Below, piece after piece: positions 52,373-60,039 of a stretch of DNA of 64,000 bases (positions are counted from its first letter, which is position 1; each line of letters begins with the position of its first letter). Origin of the DNA: Mesosutterella multiformis (GTDB lineage: Bacteria > Pseudomonadota > Gammaproteobacteria > Burkholderiales > Burkholderiaceae_F). The translations under genes and the position numbers were made by a program. The notes under the pieces are model-generated. The model was given only the letters and a program-made list of their open reading frames with translations, was not told the DNA's origin and ran no database searches. The stretch is taken from assembly GCF_003402575.1 (NCBI RefSeq), contig NZ_BGZJ01000001.1, forward strand, positions 1-64,000. Direction: 5' to 3'.

Positions 52373-53473
52373 ATGACGGAAATTTTCAATTCCACCGAGC
52401 TGCGGCGCGAGCTTCATCCGCTTGCCGAGCTGGGACTCAACACCAAAAACACCGCGCAGTACGTTCTCGATCACCTTGAAAAAATCGGCGTTGAGGCTCA
52501 TCGGGTTGGAAACACGAATGGTGTCCTCGGCGTCATTGATTCCGGCGTTCCTGGCCCCACCGTCATGCTGCGTGCTGACATGGACGCTCTCCCCTTTGAG
52601 GTTGACGGAAAGAAAACGGCAATACACGCCTGCGGGCACGACGGCCACACGGCAATGCTTCTTGAAGCTGCGAGCCGCCTCGTCGGAAATATCAAAAAGG
52701 GCAAGCTGAAACTGCTTTTCCAGCCTGCAGAGGAAACGCTGGAAGGCGCGAATGTGATGATCAAGGAAGGTGTGCTTGACGGCGTCGACTACCTGGTTGG
52801 AGCTCATGTCCGCCCGATTCAGGACCTCGAAGTCGGGACGCTCTGCCCCGCGGTGAACCACACGGCATCCTGCCCCTGCGACATTTATATCCATGGGAAA
52901 AGCGCCCACGCGTCCCGCCCGCATCTCGGCATCAACTCGATCTATGTCGGCACGGCAATCGTGAACGCGATTTCCCAGATTCAGCTGCCGCCCAATATGG
53001 CCTGGTCCGTGAAACCCACGCAGTTTGACGCGAATGACGGCGCCCTCAACATCATCCCCGCTTCCGCTCACCTCGGGATAGATATGCGGGCTCAGACAAC
53101 GGAGCTCATGAAGCAGCTGATCGAGGAAGTCCGCCGCGCGGCTGAATCCTCCGCCGCCGCGTTCGGCGCCACGGTTGAAGTGAAATTCGCGACGCTCTGC
53201 CCTGCCGCGAACTACGACCCCGAAATCACGGATGAACTCGCTGAATGCATCCGCGAGGTGGCCGGTGACGACAAGCTTGCCCCGGCCTGCGGCGGAGGCG
53301 GTGAGGATTTCCACTTCTATAAGATCGCGCGTCCTGAGATGAAGAACGGATACTTCGGCGTCGGTGTCGGCGTAACGCCGGGGCTTCATAAGCAGAACAT
53401 GACGTTTGATGACAAGCTTCTGCCGCTCGGCGCCGCGGTCTTCGTGAAGTTCGCGCTCCGGCATCTCGGTTAA
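52373..53473 (+). CDS. M20-family amidohydrolase (aminoacylase/carboxypeptidase type)
   Basis: A 366-aa zinc hydrolase of the M20D family (HipO/AbgB-like), which cleaves N-acyl or N-aminobenzoyl amino acids. The metal site is seen in MLRADMDALPFE (catalytic Asp region), HACGHDGHTAMLL (His and Cys ligands, about residues 84-96) and FQPAEETLEGA (catalytic Glu). The dimerisation-domain His is in YIHGKSAHASRPHLG. GGGGEDFHFYK gives the C-terminal metal ligand block. ATG 52373 follows GGAGGAG (52357-52363). It is the first of three peptide/amide hydrolase genes in a row on this strand, each with its own terminator. The substrate is not decided by sequence. Confidence 0.9.
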   Translation: MTEIFNSTELRRELHPLAELGLNTKNTAQYVLDHLEKIGVEAHRVGNTNGVLGVIDSGVPGPTVMLRADMDALPFEVDGKKTAIHACGHDGHTAMLLEAASRLVGNIKKGKLKLLFQPAEETLEGANVMIKEGVLDGVDYLVGAHVRPIQDLEVGTLCPAVNHTASCPCDIYIHGKSAHASRPHLGINSIYVGTAIVNAISQIQLPPNMAWSVKPTQFDANDGALNIIPASAHLGIDMRAQTTELMKQLIEEVRRAAESSAAAFGATVEVKFATLCPAANYDPEITDELAECIREVAGDDKLAPACGGGGEDFHFYKIARPEMKNGYFGVGVGVTPGLHKQNMTFDDKLLPLGAAVFVKFALRHLG

Positions 53474-53500
53474 TCGCTGAGATTTCATCATAACGGTCAG

Positions 53501-53537
53501 ATCCGACGGTTCGGGAGCCCGAGCCGCCGGATTTTTT
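53501..53537 (+). terminator. Intrinsic terminator of the M20 amidohydrolase gene
   Basis: A 15-bp stem (53501-53515 with 53518-53532, two imperfect positions) with a tight loop is followed by a T-run. Confidence 0.88.
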
Positions 53538-53619
53538 CTGCCCCGAATCCCTTCCGGCTCAGCCCTCTGCGGCTAAACTGTTTTCACCTGTTTTTTTACT
53601 TAATTCGAGGTGAAACTGA

Positions 53620-55038
53620 ATGCCCTGCACCACGATCCTTGCCGGTCCGAAAGCGACTGAGGACGGCGCGCTTTATATTTCGCGGAACGAAGACTGCTCA
53701 CCGGATGACGCGAAGCGTCTCGTGTATCACCCGGCAATGAAAAACGCTGAAGGAGCTGTCTTCCGCTCCTTCCGGAATGACTTCACCTGGCCTCTGCCGC
53801 CTGAGTCACTCGCGTACCTTTCGGTCTCAGACTCCGCGACGGACGGCGCATCCGAGGGCGAAGCCGGTTTTAACGAAGCGGGCGTCGGCATCACCGCGAC
53901 AGAAACGATCTTCGCGAGCGCTGCCTCACTCGCGATCGACCCCTATCTCCCGAAAACCGGTGTGATCGAGGATTCGCTCGAAGACTCCGTTCTCCCCTTT
54001 ATCCATTCAGCGCGCGAAGGCGTACTGCTGCTCGGGAAACAGGTAGAGACTGCCGGTGCCGGTGAGGGCTGCGGTGTCGCCTTTGTCGACTCAAAGGAAA
54101 TCTGGTGGTTCGAAACCTGTTCCGGTCACCGCTGGGCTGCGGTGCGGCTTCCGGACGATGCCTGCTATGTCACAGCGAATCACGCGAGACTCCAGGAGTT
54201 TGACCCGGAAGATACCGAAAACTGCCTTGGCTCCCCGGATCTCATTTCGTTCGCGGAAGAGAACGGTCTCTGGAAAACCGGTGTCCGTCCCTTCAACGTG
54301 AGAAAGGCTTACGTGGATGAGAACACCGCCCGGGATACGTACTACAACTTCGCCCGGAACCGCGTGCTTCTCGAGAAGTACTGCCCGTCTCTCCGTCTGA
54401 AGCCTGAGGAGGACCTCACCTTCCCGGTCTTCGTGAAGCCGGAGTCCAAACTCACACTCACCTCAATCGCGTCCGGTCTCCGGAACCGCTATGAAGGGAC
54501 GGATTCCGATCCCTATCAGACGGATAACCCGCACACCGCCTGGAGACCGATCTCGGTCTTCCGCTGCAGCCAGAGCCACATTCTGCAGCTGAAACCCTGG
54601 CTGCCGCTCGCGGTCGGCGCTGTGACCTGGGTGTCCTGGGGAATGCCGTCTCTTGGCGTCTTTGTCCCGGTCTTCCAGGGAGCCAAGTGGTTCCCGAAGG
54701 CGTATGGCATTGGAACGCACGACGCGGACAGTGTCTCAGCCGGCTGGGCCTTCCGGAAGGTGCAGACGCTCGCCATGACGGACTACCGCGCCTTTGAGCC
54801 GATTGTCCGCCGCGTGTGGGACGCCTGGGAGCGGGAGGCTGAAGAGCGCGTGAACCGGATCCAGATCCGCTACGCCGCGCTCGTAGAGAAGAGTGCTGAA
54901 GAAGCTGACCGCTTCCTGCAGCTCGAGTCAGATCGGATTCTCGAAGATGCTCTCACCCGGGCCCGCGCGCTTGAGAACGAGCTGATGACGCTCCTCACCC
55001 GGAAGATCAGCGCGAAGTTCCCGTTTAACGGGGCCTGA
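53620..55038 (+). CDS. C69-family dipeptidase (PepD type)
   Basis: A 472-aa Ntn hydrolase of peptidase family C69, cleaving a broad set of dipeptides. The N-terminal MPCTTILAGPKAT places the nucleophile Cys at residue 3; it becomes N-terminal after processing. Other family marks are ISRNEDCSPDDAKR, GFNEAGVGITATETIFAS, EGCGVAFVDSKEIWWFETCS and ANHARLQ. Length agrees with PepD/DipA proteins (about 465-475 aa). There is no signal peptide, so it is probably cytoplasmic. It sits between two M20-type hydrolase genes and has its own terminator, which fits a peptide-catabolising lifestyle. Confidence 0.93.
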   Translation: MPCTTILAGPKATEDGALYISRNEDCSPDDAKRLVYHPAMKNAEGAVFRSFRNDFTWPLPPESLAYLSVSDSATDGASEGEAGFNEAGVGITATETIFASAASLAIDPYLPKTGVIEDSLEDSVLPFIHSAREGVLLLGKQVETAGAGEGCGVAFVDSKEIWWFETCSGHRWAAVRLPDDACYVTANHARLQEFDPEDTENCLGSPDLISFAEENGLWKTGVRPFNVRKAYVDENTARDTYYNFARNRVLLEKYCPSLRLKPEEDLTFPVFVKPESKLTLTSIASGLRNRYEGTDSDPYQTDNPHTAWRPISVFRCSQSHILQLKPWLPLAVGAVTWVSWGMPSLGVFVPVFQGAKWFPKAYGIGTHDADSVSAGWAFRKVQTLAMTDYRAFEPIVRRVWDAWEREAEERVNRIQIRYAALVEKSAEEADRFLQLESDRILEDALTRARALENELMTLLTRKISAKFPFNGA

Positions 55039-55067
55039 CTGAATTCCGTTCCTCTTCACTGATGCCA

Positions 55068-55101
55068 AGGCCGGAAGGGTCCCCCCCTTCCGGCTTTTTT
55101 T
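55068..55101 (+). terminator. Intrinsic terminator of the C69 dipeptidase gene
   Basis: GCCGGAAGGG (55070-55079) pairs with CCCTTCCGGC (55085-55094), followed by seven T residues. Confidence 0.92.
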
Positions 55102-55351
55102 CTGTCAGTGCGGTGGAGCCGCGTTTCCGCTCCTGAAAGCACCAAAGCCCCGCTCAGTCAATGCCCTGACGCAATTGATGTATATCTTTTCTCACGGCTC
55201 TGATCATTACCTATTCCGGCCTAATCCCTGAAACCTATTCGCCTATAATCGATCGTGCCGGCGGTATACCGGACGCAGTCCGGAAGGCTGTCCGAAACCG
55301 ATTCATTCGAAGTTCCATGTGTTTCTCTTTTCTGTGAAGGAGATCAGGAAA

Positions 55352-56632
55352 ATGGCTTTTTCTTCGTATTACCCGCAGCTCGTCTCTCAGCGCCGTGAAC
55401 TTCATCAGTGGCCGGAACCCGGCTGGACTGAATTCACGACCACTTACTATCTCGCTAAAAAACTGAAGGAGTGGGGGTACGACGTCCTCCTCGGGACGAA
55501 AGTCGTGAATCCTGATGCCGTTCTCGGCCGATCCGAAAAAGACGTGGAGGCCGGTCTTCAGGCCGCCCGTGATCATCACGTTCCGGAAGAATTCCTGAAA
55601 GCCACTGAGGGCTACACAGGGGCTGTCGGTATCTTTGACTCCGGCCGCCCGGGCCCGACGCTTGCCATGCGTTTTGATATCGACTGCATCCCGGTCCAGG
55701 AAACCACCGATGCCGCTCATATTCCGACAAAGGAAGGCTTCCGCTCGAAGCATGACGGCTATATGCATGCCTGCGGCCACGACTGCCACATGTCGATCGG
55801 GCTCACTGTCGCGAAATTCATCGTTGATCATAAGGACGAACTTTGCGGCCGGATCAAGATCGTTTTCCAGCCGGCAGAAGAAGGCGTCCGCGGCGCTAAC
55901 GCGGTCGCTGAATCCGGTGTCCTTGACGATGTCGACTACTTCGTCGGAAGCCACATCGGCATGGTTGCGAAGTACGGCGAAGTCGTGATCGATCCCTGGG
56001 GCTTCCTCTGCACGACGAAGTTTGATGTCACCTACACCGGTAAGCCTGCTCACGCCGGTATTGAGCCGAACGCCGGCCGGAACGCTCTCGCCGCGGCCTG
56101 CTCCGCGACACTTCAGCTTCTCGGCATCCCCCGCCACGGCTCCGGCATGACCCGCGTGAATGTCGGCATGCTGAACGCCGGCAAGGGCCGGAACGTCATC
56201 CCGCCGAACGCCACCATGGTGATGGAAGTACGCGGTGAAACCGCCGAAATCAATGACTACATGGCTGAACAGGCCATGGCGATTATCAAGGGGAACGCCG
56301 TTTCCTACGGCGTCGATTACGACGTCCGCAAGATGGGTGCGGCCTGCGATATGAAGAACGATCCCGACATGATCGATGCGCTCCGCGAAGTGGCAAAGGG
56401 AATCCCCGAAATCAAGACGATCACGGAGAAAGCGAACTTCGGCGGTTCTGAAGACGCCTCGCTCCTCGCGCGCCGCGTGAAGGATCATGGCGGCAAAGTC
56501 GCGTTCTTTGTGAACGGCGCTGACCGCGAAGCCGGTCACCATCAGTTCAACTTCGACGTGAACGAAGAGGCGCTTGACACTGGCTTCAAGATGTTCGCGG
56601 GCATGGTGAAGAAGATCTGCGGCCGGAAGTAA
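55352..56632 (+). CDS. AbgA-like p-aminobenzoyl-glutamate hydrolase subunit (M20D)
   Basis: A 426-aa M20D-family hydrolase that resembles E. coli AbgA, which with AbgB cleaves p-aminobenzoyl-glutamate, a folate breakdown product. Shared blocks include the N-terminal RRELHQWPEPGWTEF, AMRFDIDCIPVQE, MHACGHDCHMSIGL (metal His and Cys), FQPAEEGVRGANAV (catalytic Glu), RVNVGMLNAGKGRNVIPP and AGHHQFNFDVNEEAL. The insertion around residues 60-85 (DHHVPEEFLKATEGYTG) is typical of AbgA and absent from AbgB. No AbgT carrier is adjacent; the M20 gene at 52373 could be an AbgB-like partner, though it is not contiguous. ATG 55352 follows GAAGGAGATC. Confidence 0.88.
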   Translation: MAFSSYYPQLVSQRRELHQWPEPGWTEFTTTYYLAKKLKEWGYDVLLGTKVVNPDAVLGRSEKDVEAGLQAARDHHVPEEFLKATEGYTGAVGIFDSGRPGPTLAMRFDIDCIPVQETTDAAHIPTKEGFRSKHDGYMHACGHDCHMSIGLTVAKFIVDHKDELCGRIKIVFQPAEEGVRGANAVAESGVLDDVDYFVGSHIGMVAKYGEVVIDPWGFLCTTKFDVTYTGKPAHAGIEPNAGRNALAAACSATLQLLGIPRHGSGMTRVNVGMLNAGKGRNVIPPNATMVMEVRGETAEINDYMAEQAMAIIKGNAVSYGVDYDVRKMGAACDMKNDPDMIDALREVAKGIPEIKTITEKANFGGSEDASLLARRVKDHGGKVAFFVNGADREAGHHQFNFDVNEEALDTGFKMFAGMVKKICGRK

Positions 56633-56654
56633 CAGGTCTGTCGCTTTCATTCAG

Positions 56655-56692
56655 CGCGGCTTCAGAGCCAGGTCTCTGAAGCCGCGTTTTTT
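56655..56692 (+). terminator. Intrinsic terminator of the AbgA-like gene
   Basis: CGCGGCTTCAGAG (56655-56667) pairs with CTCTGAAGCCGCG (56674-56686), followed by six T residues. The T-run runs into the inverted repeat of the next regulator. Confidence 0.93.
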
Positions 56693-56719
56693 GCGGAATA
56701 TTTTTGCGTTTTCCGCAAA
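56690..56719. promoter_or_regulatory. Candidate LysR operator
   Basis: TTTGCGGAA (56690-56698) and TTCCGCAAA (56711-56719) form perfect 9-bp arms 12 bp apart, 39 bp before the LysR start. Two more TTTGCG/GCGAAA half-sites lie inside and after it. It is probably the autoregulatory site of the following gene. Confidence 0.6.
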
Positions 56720-56758
56720 CCGTGCGAAAATGAATTTCCATCTTCGGCTCCTCTAACC

Positions 56759-57739
56759 ATGCCTAAATACGACGATCTTGGCAGCTGGAAAATTTTTCTT
56801 TCACTCGCGGAGTCCCGGAGTTTTTCGGTTACCGCGGAGGCTTTCGGGGTGGAACCGTCAACCATCAGCCGGACCCTTGGAACACTGGAAAATTCGCTCG
56901 GTCAGAAACTGATCGACCGCTCCGCGAGGCCTCTTGAACTGACCCCCAAGGGACTCTGGGCCGTCAAACGGATCGCGCCGATCATTCGCTCCCACGAGAA
57001 GCTGATTGACGAGATGACAGAGGACAGCACGGGGCTTGAGGGGCAGATCCGGGTTTCCGTTGCCCCTGGTTTCGCGACACGATACCTCGTTCCGATGCTC
57101 GCCCGCTTTTCCGAACACTATCCGAATATCACGTTCGAAATCCAGGTTGGCATGGGTGCCGCTGATCTGAAGAAGCAGAAAACCGATGTCGCGATTATTA
57201 CCGGCAATCCGGAGGATCCGAAGCTTGTGACACTCCCCCGGGGGCGGAATATTTACTTGCCACTCGCCTCTCCCGCCTACATCAAGGCGCACGGCATGCC
57301 GCTTGAACCCGCGGATCTCGCTCACCACACGGTGTTTATCTATTCGGGCCCCGTCCGTGAGCAGACAAGAACTCTGAGGAAAGGAACTCTTGAGGTTTCG
57401 GTGCCGGCAGGGAAGACTCTTCTCAGCCCGGATATTCTGTCGATCCGTCAGGGACTGATTGACGGGCTTGGCGTATCGCTCGATATGCCGCTTGTCCAAT
57501 GCTGGGAAGCGATCCGCGATGGGACTCTCGTTCCGATTCTTCCCGGCTGGCGCCGCCCGCAGGCGGAATGCTTTGTCGCTCTCTCTCGCTCCAGCTGGCA
57601 TATCAGACGCTGCCGGATTTTCGCGGAATGGTTCGCATCTGAACTGAGAAAACTCTTCCGAAGCTTTGAAGAGGCGGTTGAAGGCATCGTGCCGCTTGAG
57701 GGACCGATCGGCACAAAATCTTCGAACTCAACCGGATAG
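56759..57739 (+). CDS. LysR-type transcriptional regulator
   Basis: A 326-aa LysR-family regulator. The helix-turn-helix reads WKIFLSLAESRSFSVTAEAF and VEPSTISRTLGTLENSLG (about residues 10-47). The effector domain begins near LEGQIRVSVAPGFATRYLVP. A perfect inverted repeat lies in its leader. It follows the AbgA-like gene on the same strand but beyond a strong terminator, so it is separately transcribed; it may control the upstream hydrolase genes (inference). The C-terminus is slightly extended beyond the usual 300 residues. Confidence 0.9.
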   Translation: MPKYDDLGSWKIFLSLAESRSFSVTAEAFGVEPSTISRTLGTLENSLGQKLIDRSARPLELTPKGLWAVKRIAPIIRSHEKLIDEMTEDSTGLEGQIRVSVAPGFATRYLVPMLARFSEHYPNITFEIQVGMGAADLKKQKTDVAIITGNPEDPKLVTLPRGRNIYLPLASPAYIKAHGMPLEPADLAHHTVFIYSGPVREQTRTLRKGTLEVSVPAGKTLLSPDILSIRQGLIDGLGVSLDMPLVQCWEAIRDGTLVPILPGWRRPQAECFVALSRSSWHIRRCRIFAEWFASELRKLFRSFEEAVEGIVPLEGPIGTKSSNSTG

Positions 57740-57884
57740 AGCCGTCCTGAACGTTTCGTTTACAGCCTCGTGCGGCCTATTGCTTCAAACTTTGAATCAT
57801 TTCGCAGGGGCATCCTGAGCTACCCGTTTCGTTTTCAATCGATACAATTAATCAGTCTTTCTCCTTTTCATTAAAGGCATTTTT

Positions 57885-58733
57885 ATGGCTTCTCCGATTC
57901 GCAAAGTGGTTTTCCCCGTGGCAGGGCTTGGGACCCGTTTTCTCCCAGCCACCCGGGCGGTTCCTAAGGAAATGATCCCCGTGGTCGACAAACCGCTGAT
58001 TCAATACGCAGTCGAAGAAGCCGCGAAGGCAGGTATCACTGACATGGTTTTTGTGACGGCCGCGGGGAAAGAGGCCATCATGAACCACTTTGACTATTCC
58101 TATGAACTCTGGAATGAGCTGCAGTCAAAGGGAAAGAAAGAGCTTCTCGATGTCGTCCGTTCCATCTGCCCGCCAGGCGTTCATTTGATTTTCACCCGCC
58201 AGTATTCCCCGAAGGGGCTGGGGGACGCCGTTCTCTGCGCAAAGCCTGTTATCGGAGATTCCCCCTTTGCTGTGATTCTGCCCGATGATCTTGTTGACTC
58301 CCCGAGCTCCTGCATTGGGGAACTGATCACCAAGCGGGAAGAGAAAGGCGGCGGAAACGTTGTCGCTGTGCAGAATGTCCCCCGTGAAAAGACAAATCTC
58401 TACGGTATCGCGAGTGTTAAGGCGGATGCCCCTGAGTCTGTTACAGGTCTGGTCGAGAAGCCGAAGCCTGAAGAGGCGCCTTCCACGCTGGCTGTAATAG
58501 GCCGCTATGTTTTCGAACCGTCCATTTTTGACTATCTGGAGAACGTCACTCCTGGGGCCGGCGGTGAAATCCAGCTGACAGACGCCATGGAGGCTTCGCT
58601 CGAAAGTGTCCCTATGACTGCCTGCAGATTTTCCGGGCGGCGTTTTGACTGCGGTTCCAAGCAGGGATTCATCACCGCTACGGTGCATTATGCGAAGAAA
58701 GCCGGATTCGATACGTCAGGAGACGCAGAGTAG
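57885..58733 (+). CDS. galU: UTP-glucose-1-phosphate uridylyltransferase
   Basis: A 282-aa cytoplasmic enzyme making UDP-glucose for polysaccharide and LPS synthesis. It has VVFPVAGLGTRFLPATRAVP (nucleotide loop), EMIPVVDKPLIQYAVEEA, FTRQYSPKGLGDAVLCA, AVILPDDLVDSP with the metal Asp, VEKPKPEEAPS, IGRYVF and FDCGSKQGF. Length is typical (about 280-300 aa). It is followed by what was a perfect bidirectional terminator (58771-58788 continued at 62092-62103), now split by an IS3-family element. It fits with the rfb operon and glycosyltransferases in the window. Confidence 0.96.
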   Translation: MASPIRKVVFPVAGLGTRFLPATRAVPKEMIPVVDKPLIQYAVEEAAKAGITDMVFVTAAGKEAIMNHFDYSYELWNELQSKGKKELLDVVRSICPPGVHLIFTRQYSPKGLGDAVLCAKPVIGDSPFAVILPDDLVDSPSSCIGELITKREEKGGGNVVAVQNVPREKTNLYGIASVKADAPESVTGLVEKPKPEEAPSTLAVIGRYVFEPSIFDYLENVTPGAGGEIQLTDAMEASLESVPMTACRFSGRRFDCGSKQGFITATVHYAKKAGFDTSGDAE

Positions 58734-58770
58734 TTCTCAGTAACGGAGTCTCTGTTGCCTCGTCAGGAAC

Positions 58771-58788
58771 AAAAAAGGAGAACTTAAG
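58771..58788 (+). terminator. Left half of the galU terminator, split by an insertion sequence
   Basis: AAAAAAGGAGAACTTAAG ends exactly at the IS3 left end. Its other arm, TTCTCCTTTTTT, lies at 62092-62103 right after the IS right end and the AAG target repeat. Joined, the arms form a perfect palindrome of 15 bases each side, which would end galU on the plus strand and the RgpF-like gene on the minus strand. Confidence 0.8.
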
Positions 58789-58842
58789 TGAACTGACTCC
58801 CATTTTTAGGACACACCTAAAAAAAGTGGGAGTCAGTTTTTT

Positions 58843-59382
58843 ATGAACCGAACAGGAAGACCAACAGGTAGACCAAGAGGTGGAACCAATCACGACCCAA
58901 AAATCAGGGAGAAACTGCTTAAATTATTTCAGCAAGGCTTAGGCCAGACTCGCGTAGCTCACATAACAGGAATGTCACACGGGTATGTGGGCAATTGGTG
59001 GACTATATACTTAGCTCATGGCAAAGAAGCCCTTTTAGAGCCTATGAAACAGCATAAGTATTCCTATGAAACGCGTTTGGCAGCCGCAAAAGCCGTTGTC
59101 GACGACAAGAAAGATGTCGTCAGCGTGATGAGAGCCTACAGCATCTTTTCTCCCTCTCCTTTGTACCAATGGTGTGCTCTTTACCGTAAAGGCGGGGCCG
59201 AGGCTCTGATCCAGAAAAAGCGCGGCCGCCCCGAAGGTTACAAAGTCGAGAAAGAGCCACTTACCCGTGAGCAGGAACTCGAAGCCATGGTCAGACAGCT
59301 CCAGATCGAGAATGCCGTCCTAAAAAAAGTGGCGGCCCTGAAGGCTTCAAAGTCCTTGGCAACAGGGACAAAGCGGAAATAA
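58843..59382 (+). CDS. IS150-type OrfA (DNA-binding, with frameshift site)
   Basis: A 179-aa protein with two helix-turn-helix segments: KLLKLFQQGLGQTRVAHITG with GYVGNWW, and later SVMRAYSIFSPSPLYQW. It is Lys/Arg-rich and ends in a leucine-zipper-like helix, LEAMVRQLQIENAVLKKV. The run of seven A residues at 59322-59328 is a slippery site where -1 slippage would join it to orfB. The -1 frame then reads KKSGGPEGFKVLGN and continues into orfB. OrfA alone usually acts as a binding and inhibitory protein. Confidence 0.9.
   Translation: MNRTGRPTGRPRGGTNHDPKIREKLLKLFQQGLGQTRVAHITGMSHGYVGNWWTIYLAHGKEALLEPMKQHKYSYETRLAAAKAVVDDKKDVVSVMRAYSIFSPSPLYQWCALYRKGGAEALIQKKRGRPEGYKVEKEPLTREQELEAMVRQLQIENAVLKKVAALKASKSLATGTKRK
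59322..59328 (+). promoter_or_regulatory. Slippery heptamer for -1 frameshifting (orfA to orfB)
   Basis: AAAAAAA followed by G lies in the CTA AAA AAA GTG codons near the end of orfA. Shifting back by one base enters the orfB frame, which is open from here. This is the standard way IS3-family elements make the OrfAB transposase. Confidence 0.75.
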
Positions 59383-60039
59383 TCAAGGAGCTTTCAGGGC
59401 AATTTCCTGCTAAAGAGATTTTGAAAGCTGTCCAGCTTTCAAAATCAACTTATTACTACCTTTGCAAACATCCTCTGAAGCCAACCAGGCCTGAGCTCAG
59501 AGAGCACGTCGTGGAAATTTTTTCTAGAACAGCCAATGGCTGCGGCTACCGGCAGATTACGATGTGCCTGCGTCATGAGCAGGGTGCTGTGATCAATGGC
59601 AAGACTGTACGGAAGATGATGCGCGAACTTGGACTGATTTGCACCATCCGACGTGAGAGAAGAACTCCGTATCGCTCTTTCAAAGGAGTAACCGACAATA
59701 AGCACGAGAACCTGATTAAGCGCGATTTTGAGGCTAAGCATCCTTGGGTCAAGCTCGGGACGGATGTCACTGAGTTTGCTCAGCCCTGGGGTAAGGCGTA
59801 TCTGGCTATGGTCTACGACTTTGCGACAAAGGAAATCGTGGCCTGGGCTATCTCCCGCTCTCCAAATATGGAGCAGCAGAAGAAAATGCTCAGGATGATG
59901 CTTAGGACGATGCCCAAGGGCGTGCACCCAATCCTTCACTCGGATATGGGCTGGCAGTACCAGCATTGGTATTGGGTACGGACCCTGAAGAGCGCAGGAA
60001 TCCGGCAAAGCATGTCAAGAAAAAGTAACTGCCTTGATA

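Noticed and set aside
51902-53491. A 529-codon minus-strand frame across the KefC tail and the M20 gene
   Set aside because: Shadow of GC-rich plus-strand genes; it crosses a gene boundary and shows no domain.
55235-56650. A 471-codon minus-strand frame opposite the AbgA-like gene
   Set aside because: Shadow frame; the plus-strand protein matches a known family over its whole length.
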